Shown: positions 1 through 6,439 of the stretch, piece by piece
How the letters are laid out: each line of letters opens with the position of its first letter
How positions within the stretch are numbered: position 1 is the first letter of the stretch
Assembly (NCBI GenBank): GCA_002429455.1
Contig: DIZU01000013.1
Coordinates: 18,586 to 30,315 of the forward strand
DNA from: Methylotenera sp. UBA6020
GTDB lineage: Bacteria > Pseudomonadota > Gammaproteobacteria > Burkholderiales > Methylophilaceae
Length of the DNA stretch: 11,730 bases
Direction of reading: 5' to 3'
The notes under the pieces: generated by a model
The model's input: only the letters and a program-made list of their open reading frames with translations
What the model was told of the DNA's origin: nothing
Databases searched by the model: none
Position numbers and translations under genes: made by a program

Positions 1-869
1 GCAATGGCTAAATCTGGAATATCTTCTTTATGCTCATCCAGCGCTGGTACACGTAGCGAGACTGCGGACAATGCTTGCAACAAATTGTGATCGAATAATG
101 CTTCCGACTGCAATTTAGGTAAATTCTCGCTGGTGCTACATACGACGCGCACATTATATTTATCTGATTTTGCAATCAACAGCAGTAAGCCTTTTTGCTC
201 AGTCTTATTGAGTTCGGCAATCTCGGCAATGTATAGCACACCATCACGTATCGGCTCTAAAATATCCAAAGGTGCACTGACTAACTGATTAAATTCCGTC
301 AGTTGTAACCACGGTGTATTGCTGTTCTGCAAAAAGCGTGCGCACAACTCTGCGCCACAGCCTTTAGGCCCAATAAATAACACGGGGCTAGGGCTATTGT
401 TTGCGCTGGCTGCAATTTTATCCAACCGATCTTTCAGCGCCGCCACAATTGGACTCTTGCCTAAATTAGCCAAGCTCATTTCTGACTTTGGCAACTGCTC
501 GCTATGTTTTAATGCGGCGCCGACAGTTTTCAATAACTTTTGTAGTGCGATTGGTTTTTCTAAAAAATCAAAGGCACCGATGCGTGTAGCTTCAACCGCA
601 GTATCAATAGTGCCATGACCAGACATCATGACCACTGGCATGGTCAATAAGCCACTATTTCCCCACTCTTTGAGCAGGCTAATGCCATCACAATCAGGCA
701 TCCAAATATCTAACAGCACAATGTCTGGCCGCTCGTGCAGGCGCGAAGCGCGTGCAGTTGCCGCATTTTCTGCCAGTTCAACGTGATAGCCTTCGTCCTG
801 CAAAATATCTCGCAATAGTTCACGAATGCCTATTTCATCGTCTACCACTAATATACGTTTTGATGCCAT
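1..869 (-). CDS. ntrX: NtrX-like response regulator with degenerate AAA+ domain (C-terminus beyond left edge)
   Basis: The first 289 residues are visible. Residues 4-119 form a receiver domain: acidic residues D10 and D11, phospho-acceptor D54 in LLDIWMPDCDG (the LDIW context is typical of NtrX), the MMSGHG strand and K103 in FLEKP. After a linker, residues 145-289 align with a sigma-54-activator AAA+ domain but lack its key parts. Walker A reads GPKGCGAE (166-173) with A172 for the invariant lysine. Walker B reads YIAE with A215 for aspartate. The stretch between them is about 22 residues shorter than in NtrC, and no GAFTGA loop is present. The frame is open with no stop, so this looks like a conserved degenerate protein rather than a fresh pseudogene. 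ATG at 869 lies 23 bases after ntrY. NtrY is the expected kinase partner. The DNA-binding end is not visible. The role as a phosphorylation-controlled regulator is inferred from family and context. Confidence 0.9.
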   Translation of the reverse strand, partial: MASKRILVVDDEIGIRELLRDILQDEGYHVELAENAATARASRLHERPDIVLLDIWMPDCDGISLLKEWGNSGLLTMPVVMMSGHGTIDTAVEATRIGAFDFLEKPIALQKLLKTVGAALKHSEQLPKSEMSLANLGKSPIVAALKDRLDKIAASANNSPSPVLFIGPKGCGAELCARFLQNSNTPWLQLTEFNQLVSAPLDILEPIRDGVLYIAEIAELNKTEQKGLLLLIAKSDKYNVRVVCSTSENLPKLQSEALFDHNLLQALSAVSLRVPALDEHKEDIPDLAI

Positions 870-892
870 GTGTTTATCTTTTAGTATTTCTC

Positions 893-3115
893 TTAATCAT
901 TTATTGGGTGGTGTTTCGTCACATAAAGCGGGATGCTAATCGTCACAATTGCGCCCATACTTTCTATATCTGCGTTTGCTGCGCTCATTTCTTCTGCATC
1001 AGAACTTTCTCTTAAGCTATTCGCCTTAACGGTATTTGGTGCATTCTCAATTTTAATACTACCCTTATGCTCTTCAATAATTTTTTTAACAATTGCCAAA
1101 CCCAGCCCAGTGCCATGTGATTTAGTCGTCATATACGGTTCAAAAGCATGCGGCATCATCTCTGCCGGAAAACCAGCACCGTTATCTTGTACAGTTAATA
1201 CCAGCATGTTATTCACGACCTCTGTCTTCACCGAAATAACCGGTGCAGCATGTGTTGCCAGTGCATCTTGTGCATTTTGCAGCAAGTTATGCAGCACTTG
1301 GCGCAACATGGTGCTATCGCCTTTGATGGTACAAACTTGTTTTGCTAACGATAACTTCGTCTTAATGCCTGGTAAGTCATAGAGCGATACCACCTCACGA
1401 ATCAACATATTCAAATCTAATTTTTCTAGATTTGGTGCTGGCGACCGCGCATATTCACTAAACTCATTAACCATTTTTTTCATGGCATCCACTTGATTTA
1501 CAATGGTTTCCGTAGAACGTTTTAGCATTTCCGCATCAGCCACATCCAATTTATTGAGCAATTTATGCGCCATACGTTCAGCGGATAACTGAATGGGGGT
1601 CAGTGGATTTTTAATTTCGTGCGCCAGTCGCCTAGCGACTTCACCCCAAGCAGCATCTCGTTGTGCTTGTACCATAGTTGTGGCGTCGTCAAACACCGCC
1701 ACATATCCGCCGTCGGGCAAACGCGTGCCACGTATCGTTAAAATTTGCTTGCCTTGCGCACCAGCCAACTCAATTTGCGTCTGTGCGTCATCCTTTTGAC
1801 CACTTTTTTGCTCTGTATCTTGCTGGCTTATCATCATGATCGTCAGTAAGAAATTTTCCAATCGCACCTGTTTAGTAATGATTTTATCTAAGGTTAATCC
1901 GACAAAGCTCTCTAGCTGCACGCCTAATATATTAACCGCGGCTTGATTAAAAGTGCGCAGTTCGCCACCCTCATTCAGTGCCATCACGCCTGATGATAAA
2001 TGTGCCAATATCGTTTCTAAATAGCCACGCGCCGCCTCAACGCGGGCACGGTTATTATCTGCAGCTTTAGTGGCATCGTTTAATTGGCGCGTCATGCTGT
2101 TAAATGACTTTACTAATACACCAAGTTCATCTTTGCCATGTTCAGGTAACATGGTGCTGTAATCACCGCTGGCAATGGCTTTAGTGCCCTCTGCCAGCAC
2201 CGTTAGCGGTGCAGATAGCCTGCGACTCAACACGAAGGCAATGGCCACTGCGCTTAGCATCGCCAACATCATCACCAAGGTCAAAGTAAGGGCAAATACC
2301 TCGCGTAACGAAGCACGGCTATACGAAAGCTGTTGGTAATCCTGATAAACGTCCTGCACCGCCTCTGCGGTAGTAGCAAGCGATTTAGGCACAGGCTGTA
2401 GCAACTGCAAAATACGCGTTTCACCTGCGATATCCTGTACGGTGACCGGTGCCAGCACCCGTAAATACAAACCTTTTTTACCAATCGGCTCAATGCTGCC
2501 TAAAATGCGCGTCCGCGCTTGCCTTAATTGCGTCACACTAGGCAACTCGGGCAAAAAACTCGTTGAATCACTGCTGGATACCGCTAAAATTCGACCTTGC
2601 ACCGTCAATAAAGTGGCATCCTGAATGCCGCTTTTCTCACGTAAATCGTTCAACATGGAAAAATGCGTATTAGCCGGCTGAAAAGCCAGGCTCGTTGCCA
2701 TGCTTTCGCCTTTCTCTTTGACATCGGCCAACATAATATCTAAGGCAGTCCGGCCTAAATTAAGACCACCTTCAAGCGCTGCCTCAACCTTGACATTAAA
2801 CCAAGACTCAATCGATCGTGTTAAAAAATTCACAGACACTAAGTACACAATTAAGCCGGGAATAATCGCCATCAGTGCAAATGTCATTAGCAAGCGTAGT
2901 GTAAAGCGGCTACCCATTACCCGCGCACGAATTTTTCGGTATAAGCCCAGCAGCTGTATACCAATCAACACGACAAGAAAAACCGCCAAGACAATATTGA
3001 GCGTCACCAATAAAGTGTAATACTCGCCCGAGGCAGCAGTATTGGCGCTAGCATTTGATAGTAAGTAGAGCAAGAACGCGCCTAAAGCAGCGCTGGTAAA
3101 TACAATATATTTCAT
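893..3115 (-). CDS. ntrY: NtrY-like membrane sensor histidine kinase
   Basis: 740 residues from the ATG at 3115, which overlaps the preceding stop codon as ATGA. A GTG at 3136 would add seven residues but has no ribosome site. Membrane segments lie near 4-22, 35-60, 71-97 and 275-297, with a large periplasmic sensor region at about 98-274. HAMP follows at 298-346, PAS at about 365-480, and HisKA with phospho-acceptor H499 in HEIKNP. The ATPase domain shows the N box (HNLLQNAQDA, 609-618), G1 DNGAG (644-648) and G2 GTGLGL (668-673). This four-helix, HAMP, PAS layout is that of NtrY. It should autophosphorylate and pass phosphate to the NtrX receiver encoded next to it. In other proteobacteria NtrYX is tied to nitrogen metabolism, redox or respiration; the signal here is unknown. 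A polar insertion of about 25 residues (693-719) sits between G2 and the last beta strand. Confidence 0.93.
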   Translation of the reverse strand: MKYIVFTSAALGAFLLYLLSNASANTAASGEYYTLLVTLNIVLAVFLVVLIGIQLLGLYRKIRARVMGSRFTLRLLMTFALMAIIPGLIVYLVSVNFLTRSIESWFNVKVEAALEGGLNLGRTALDIMLADVKEKGESMATSLAFQPANTHFSMLNDLREKSGIQDATLLTVQGRILAVSSSDSTSFLPELPSVTQLRQARTRILGSIEPIGKKGLYLRVLAPVTVQDIAGETRILQLLQPVPKSLATTAEAVQDVYQDYQQLSYSRASLREVFALTLTLVMMLAMLSAVAIAFVLSRRLSAPLTVLAEGTKAIASGDYSTMLPEHGKDELGVLVKSFNSMTRQLNDATKAADNNRARVEAARGYLETILAHLSSGVMALNEGGELRTFNQAAVNILGVQLESFVGLTLDKIITKQVRLENFLLTIMMISQQDTEQKSGQKDDAQTQIELAGAQGKQILTIRGTRLPDGGYVAVFDDATTMVQAQRDAAWGEVARRLAHEIKNPLTPIQLSAERMAHKLLNKLDVADAEMLKRSTETIVNQVDAMKKMVNEFSEYARSPAPNLEKLDLNMLIREVVSLYDLPGIKTKLSLAKQVCTIKGDSTMLRQVLHNLLQNAQDALATHAAPVISVKTEVVNNMLVLTVQDNGAGFPAEMMPHAFEPYMTTKSHGTGLGLAIVKKIIEEHKGSIKIENAPNTVKANSLRESSDAEEMSAANADIESMGAIVTISIPLYVTKHHPIND

Positions 3116-3696
3116 TTGAACAAGCTGGGAGTCCACTCAAAACGTTGCGAGGTCATTTTCCAGTCATCTGAGCCAATCGCATCCACCTGCAAAGCTTTAG
3201 GCAATTTTTTATAGTCTAAGCGCATCAACAAAAGCGCTTTATAAAGCAGACCTTTTTCAACATCAGATTTTTTCAGCACTTTTAAATCGCTGATATCCGA
3301 CATCTCTTCTATTGCTTCGTCCAAGGTTGCAAAGGTCTTTTGCTGGCCATCCTGTACGACCAAATACTGCCTTGAGAGCGCGTGATAGCTCAAAGTCACA
3401 TGGTGAGTTACCGTCACGATTTCATCATCAAACCAATACTGTCTTGGTGACAGCAACTGAAATTCAACTAAAAAATTAAGTTCAAATCCTTTGAGAATGG
3501 CTTGTTCCATCTCATCGTTAAATTTGATATCAACATCCGCATTCAGCACATAGCCATCTTCAAACGCCACTAATTCAGCACTTTTAATATTCAAACTGCT
3601 ATTGTTCGCATTGGTATTGGTAGCCAAGGCACTCGTCGCAAACAGTGCGAACAGACAGGCGAGCAGTAGTTGTTTAGTTTTTTTGCAACAGTGCAT
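3112..3696 (-). CDS. secreted DUF4390 family protein
   Basis: 194 residues from the ATG at 3696. This start gives a clean signal peptide: basic MHCCKKTK, hydrophobic LLLACLFALFA, then ALA before TNTNA, with cleavage near residue 25-26. Earlier in-frame ATGs at 3711 and 3738 would put extra residues before the basic segment, and none of the three has a clear ribosome site. The mature part is mostly beta with motifs such as AFEDGYVLNADVDIKF and RQYWFDDEIV, ending WKMTSQRFEWTP, which I recognise as the DUF4390 pattern. The gene overlaps rsmB by 23 bases at its start and ntrY by 4 bases at its end, so expression is probably coupled to both. The family has no established function; position next to ntrY suggests, as inference only, an envelope role related to the NtrY sensor. 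Confidence 0.82.
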   Translation of the reverse strand: MHCCKKTKQLLLACLFALFATSALATNTNANNSSLNIKSAELVAFEDGYVLNADVDIKFNDEMEQAILKGFELNFLVEFQLLSPRQYWFDDEIVTVTHHVTLSYHALSRQYLVVQDGQQKTFATLDEAIEEMSDISDLKVLKKSDVEKGLLYKALLLMRLDYKKLPKALQVDAIGSDDWKMTSQRFEWTPSLFK

Positions 3697-4990
3697 AAAA
3701 AAAGCCGTCATGTGCGGTTGAGGGAATAAGCTGACCATTCAGCTGAGTAATGCTTGTCTGCGGATGGTTTGGTAGTGCTTCAAATAGCACTTGAAAAGGC
3801 AATTGCGTAGCATCGGTATGGTTTTGTAAAAACTTATCTACTTGTCCCTGATTTTCTTCATAAAAAACTGAACATGTTACATAAAGTAATTTACCACCCT
3901 TTGCTAACATCTGCCATAAACTCGGCAAAATTTTAGCTTGTTGCGCAGCAAAAGACGCAACATCTGCCTCACGCCGTAACCATTTGATATCCACGTGACG
4001 ACGCACAATACCAGACGCTGTACACGGCACATCGGCCAAAATTCTGTCAAACGGCCTGTTATCCCACCAATCGGTAGACGCTGCATCACCGACCACTAAC
4101 TCAGCACGTAAATTGAGCCGGTCCAGATTACTCTGCACACGCTGCAAACGTGTTTCATCACTATCCAGCGATGTCATCGCGACGTCGGCTAACTCCAGAA
4201 TATGTCCGGTTTTACCGCCAGGCGCACAGCAGGCATCTAATACGCGCATATTGGTTTCTAAATCCAACAAAGGGGCGGCTAACTGTGCACCGTAATCTTG
4301 CACAGAAACAATACCATCCGTAAAACCAGGTATTTTTTCAACAGGCTGGGGCTTGGTTAAGATGACGGCCTGCGCACCAATATGCGTCGCCTCAATATCT
4401 TGACGGGTGAGTAGCTGCAAGTAATCTGGCATACTGATTTTATTAGTATTCACGCGCAACGTCATCGGCGGGTGTTGATTACCCATTTCTAACATACTCT
4501 GCCAATGACTCGGATATTGGATCTTGAGCTTGTTAATCCACCATTGCGGATAGGAGTAAGTTACCACTTCGCTTGTGTCAAGTGTGGTAGCAAGCGACTC
4601 TTTTTGACGTAAAAAGTTACGTAGAATGGCATTGACCAAGCCTTTTGCCCAGCTTTTTGGGGCTGGTCTTTTAAGCTGGCTCACTGCATGTACGGCTTGA
4701 TTTACCACCGTAAAAACATCGGCTTTGTCATGCAATAACTGATAAATCGCCACTAGCAATAATGCATGAATGCGTTCATCTGTCAGCGGTTTTTCTAATA
4801 GCTGAGTCAGGTAGGCATCAATCTCACCATAAAAACGCAATGTGCCGTAGCTTAAATCTTGTGCCGCCCCACGCTGCTGTGGTGTCACATTGGGGAATAT
4901 AGCTAGTGCAGCAGGTAACGCTAATGTAAGGTTGCGGCCGGATAACACTTGGTTAACGGCATTAGCGGCGATTTGTTGTGATATATACAA
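3674..4990 (-). CDS. rsmB: 16S rRNA (cytosine-967-C5)-methyltransferase RsmB
   Basis: 438 residues, close to the 429 of the E. coli enzyme. It methylates C967 of 16S rRNA in the cytoplasm using S-adenosylmethionine. Residues 1-135 form the NusB-like RNA-binding domain (LSYGTLRFYGEID, KGLVNAILRNF). The methyltransferase domain has the SAM loop LDACCAPGGKT (251-261), motif IV DVPCTASG with C323, and motif VI VTCSVFYEEN with C373; these are the two cysteines of the RNA m5C methyltransferase mechanism. RRHVDIKWLRR and the HDGFFYALL ending also match the family. The start is TTG at 4990: an in-frame stop lies four codons upstream and no ATG follows nearby, and a weak GAAAG lies 7 to 11 bases before it. 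Its 3' end overlaps the DUF4390 gene. Upstream it is separated from htpX by the 520-base repeat-bearing gap, so it may need its own promoter. Confidence 0.96.
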   Translation of the reverse strand: MYISQQIAANAVNQVLSGRNLTLALPAALAIFPNVTPQQRGAAQDLSYGTLRFYGEIDAYLTQLLEKPLTDERIHALLLVAIYQLLHDKADVFTVVNQAVHAVSQLKRPAPKSWAKGLVNAILRNFLRQKESLATTLDTSEVVTYSYPQWWINKLKIQYPSHWQSMLEMGNQHPPMTLRVNTNKISMPDYLQLLTRQDIEATHIGAQAVILTKPQPVEKIPGFTDGIVSVQDYGAQLAAPLLDLETNMRVLDACCAPGGKTGHILELADVAMTSLDSDETRLQRVQSNLDRLNLRAELVVGDAASTDWWDNRPFDRILADVPCTASGIVRRHVDIKWLRREADVASFAAQQAKILPSLWQMLAKGGKLLYVTCSVFYEENQGQVDKFLQNHTDATQLPFQVLFEALPNHPQTSITQLNGQLIPSTAHDGFFYALLQKN

Positions 4991-5069
4991 AGAAGGCTTT
5001 CAATTTACTACTAAAGGCCTATTCTAACCGCCAATTAAGAACAGATGCACGAAGATTATTCCGTACCAA

Positions 5070-5148
5070 TCATTCTGAGCATAGCGAAGAATCCAGACAC
5101 CTCCGTAAATGCTATAAAAACATGGATTCTTCGCTATGCTCAGAATGA
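5070..5148. repeat. perfect 26-bp inverted repeat, REP/MITE-like
   Basis: Bases 5070-5095 are the exact reverse complement of 5123-5148, with a 27-base A+T-rich loop. Each arm can also fold by itself: ATTCT (5072-5076) pairs with AGAAT (5088-5092), two G-A mismatches follow, then GC with GC around an ATA loop. The unit containing TTCTTCGCTATGCTCAGAAT resembles short palindromic sequences I recall as dispersed between genes in many bacteria, but that is memory, not a search. No T-run follows on either strand, so it is not a classical intrinsic terminator. No target duplication is visible at its edges. Confidence 0.85.
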
Positions 5149-5209
5149 CGGAGTTTAAAAGATTCGTTAAATCAACAACTGAAAATGAAACTTAAGTTGG
5201 TTCTAAAAT

Positions 5210-5362
5210 CCCCTGCTACCGCGCCGAGCAGCGCAACCATCATGGGAGTTTTCGGCAATCGCTTGTTTGAGTTCCGCGGTGGATTGCGGTTTATGCAAGC
5301 CGCTAGGGCGAGTTCGATTGCCACCCAGGATGGTGAGCAGCACAGGAAGAAGCGGTAGGGGG
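5210..5362. repeat. structured intergenic element with four nested stems
   Basis: Nested complementary segments: stem 1 is 5210-5222 with 5352-5362 (11 pairs, one 2-base bulge); stem 2 is 5236-5246 with 5324-5334 (6 pairs, one A-G mismatch, 4 pairs); stem 3 is 5254-5261 with 5315-5322 (8 perfect pairs); stem 4 is 5286-5292 with 5297-5303 (7 pairs including one T-G, ATGC loop). The direct repeat GAGCAGC occurs on both sides of the internal loop between stems 1 and 2 (5226-5232 and 5335-5341). The T-G pair would be a G-U wobble in plus-strand RNA but an A-C mismatch in minus-strand RNA. The element lies between htpX and rsmB without a convincing gene. It is probably a dispersed non-coding repeat or structured RNA; which one cannot be told from one copy. 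Confidence 0.65.
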
Positions 5363-5375
5363 TGTCTTTTTGTTT

Positions 5376-5411
5376 AGGTACTTTATTTTGGACAAGCAAA
5401 ATAAAGTACCT
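5376..5411. repeat. 14-bp perfect hairpin at the end of the structured element
   Basis: AGGTACTTTATTTT (5376-5389) is exactly complementary to 5398-5411, with the 8-base loop GGACAAGC. The stem is A+T-rich and no T-run follows on either strand, so it does not look like a standard terminator. It sits 13 bases beyond the nested-stem element and probably belongs to the same repeat unit. I recall similar hairpins ending intergenic repeats in other proteobacteria, unverified. Confidence 0.8.
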
Positions 5412-5416
5412 CGCAA

Positions 5417-5443
5417 GTCGCGCGCGAGCGACCTATTTAAATA
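5417..5443. repeat. two adjacent short palindromes
   Basis: TCGCGCGCGA (5418-5427) is a perfect GC-rich palindrome; alternatively GTCGC (5417-5421) pairs with GCGAC (5428-5432). TATTTAAATA (5434-5443) is a second perfect 10-base palindrome immediately after. They mark the right border of the repeat-bearing gap next to the small frame behind htpX. Function unknown. Confidence 0.5.
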
Positions 5444-5505
5444 AGACCAACAATATAAACGGTAACTTCACCAACCGCATAGACAACTGCATCGAATGCA
5501 CTCAT
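5437..5505 (-). CDS. possible 22-residue hydrophobic small protein behind htpX
   Basis: An ATG at 5505 opens a 22-codon frame ending TAA at 5437, 5 bases after the htpX stop. The peptide begins MSAFDAVVYAVGEV and ends VYIVGLI, long enough for one membrane helix with only two acidic residues. Its codons follow a G-first pattern (about half of the 22), which is unlike the surrounding repeat DNA and suggests real or formerly real coding sequence. There is no clear ribosome site, so translation would rely on coupling to htpX. It could equally be the remnant of a longer gene cut by the neighbouring repeat, or chance. I do not recognise the sequence. Confidence 0.25.
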   Translation of the reverse strand: MSAFDAVVYAVGEVTVYIVGLI

Positions 5506-5510
5506 TAAGA

Positions 5511-6368
5511 CTAAATAACCATCGCCAACAACCTCGCCACCCGTTCCTCAGTCTGCGGATGCGTACTAAACAACCCCCTCAGCCCTCCACCTGACAATGG
5601 ATTAATAATCATCATCTGCCCCGTTTCAGGATGCTGCTCCGCCGTTTCCATCGGGATTTGATGCGCGTAATTATGTATCTTCTCTAAGGCACTCGCCAAA
5701 GCTTTAGGATCCTTACTGATTTCTGCACCCATTCTATCGGCCTCAAACTCTCGGGCGCGTGAAATCGCCATTTGTATCAACATGGCGGCAATTGGTGCCA
5801 GAATCATTATCAGTATGGCGACGGCTGGATTTATATTGCGTTCGCCATCACTGTTGTGCCCGCCGCCGAACAACATCCCAAAGCTACCAATCGATGAAAT
5901 GGCACCCGCAATAGTGGCAGAAATAGTAGAAATCAGCGTATCACGATGTTTAACGTGTGATAGCTCATGCGCCATCACGCCGCGTAGTTCACGCTCAGTC
6001 AAGGCCTGCATAATGCCTGTCGTTGCCGCCACCGCAGCATGCTCTGGATTACGGCCCGTGGCAAAGGCGTTAGGTTGAGCTTCATCAATGATATAAACCT
6101 TAGGCATCGGCAGCTGCGCATTTTCTGCAAGCTCTTTGATCATATGGTAAAAACTGCGGAACTGACTGTTGTCAGCTGTAACTTCTTGTGCGTTATACAT
6201 TTTAAGTACGGCTTGATCACTAAACCAATAAGCGTAAACATTCATACCGGCGGCAATCAGCAATGCAATCATCATGCCGCCTTTGCCGCCAAGCGTTGCA
6301 CCGACCACACCGAACAAGGCAACAATACCCGCCATTAAAATAGTTGTCTTTAGCCAATTTCCTAACAT
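5511..6368 (-). CDS. htpX: HtpX, M48 family zinc metalloprotease
   Basis: 285 residues, near the 293 of E. coli HtpX. It is an inner-membrane protease whose active site faces the cytoplasm and that helps clear damaged membrane proteins. Two membrane segments lie at about 7-26 and 31-50. The zinc-binding motif HELSH is at 134-138, with E135 catalytic, and the third zinc ligand is E207 in SRAREFEAD. Two more hydrophobic segments lie at about 150-168 and 182-203. The ending [16 protein letters not shown] is typical of the family. ATG at 6368 is preceded by AAGGG (6375-6379) at 6 bases, which fixes the start. The gene follows fmt by 71 bases, which hold a promoter candidate with a CTTGAA box. In E. 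coli htpX is stress-induced; the same is inferred here. Downstream is the repeat-bearing gap. Confidence 0.96.
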   Translation of the reverse strand: MLGNWLKTTILMAGIVALFGVVGATLGGKGGMMIALLIAAGMNVYAYWFSDQAVLKMYNAQEVTADNSQFRSFYHMIKELAENAQLPMPKVYIIDEAQPNAFATGRNPEHAAVAATTGIMQALTERELRGVMAHELSHVKHRDTLISTISATIAGAISSIGSFGMLFGGGHNSDGERNINPAVAILIMILAPIAAMLIQMAISRAREFEADRMGAEISKDPKALASALEKIHNYAHQIPMETAEQHPETGQMMIINPLSGGGLRGLFSTHPQTEERVARLLAMVI

Positions 6369-6405
6369 TCGTTTTACCCTTAATTTGCAATGCTGCAGTT
6401 ATGTG

Positions 6406-6435
6406 TAATATTGTGTTGCGTGCCAAAAATTCAAG
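6406..6435 (-). promoter_or_regulatory. candidate htpX promoter, sigma-32-like
   Basis: On the minus strand CTTGAA (6430-6435) is followed after 14 bases by CACAATATTA (6406-6415). The first box matches the heat-shock sigma factor -35 consensus; the second only partly matches CCCCATnTA. It could also be read as a sigma-70 promoter with TTGAAT. It lies in the fmt-htpX gap, about 40 bases upstream of the htpX start, which fits a stress-inducible gene. Confidence 0.35.
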
Positions 6436-6439
6436 TTGC

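Noticed and set aside
319..618. 99-codon plus-strand open frame
   Set aside because: Antisense to the ntrX receiver and AAA+ region, which translates with an intact D54 receiver domain.
1..869. ntrX as a pseudogene
   Set aside because: Missing catalytic residues raised the idea, but the frame is open throughout with no stop or frameshift, the receiver is complete and codon use is normal; a functional non-ATPase regulator is more likely.
933..1382. 149-codon plus-strand open frame
   Set aside because: It lies wholly antisense to ntrY in the kinase core, whose motifs are unmistakable; no ribosome site or recognisable protein.
4991..5069. Promoter for rsmB
   Set aside because: TTGGCG and TAGTAA on the minus strand lie at a roughly suitable distance, but both are poor matches and other choices fit equally well, so no call was made.
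5070..5148. CRISPR unit or intrinsic terminator
   Set aside because: Only one inverted pair exists with no repeated spacer pattern, and no T-run follows on either strand.
5172..5399. 75-codon minus-strand open frame across the structured element
   Set aside because: It runs through the nested stems and one arm of the 14-bp hairpin, has no ribosome site and no domain I can name. The frame is better explained as a by-product of the repeat, and may appear in other genomes as a repeated hypothetical protein for that reason.
4991..5510. Insertion sequence remnant with transposase
   Set aside because: No transposase-like reading frame or clear target duplication is visible; only palindromic non-coding units are present.
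6039..6338. 99-codon plus-strand open frame
   Set aside because: Antisense to htpX and without any recognisable motif.
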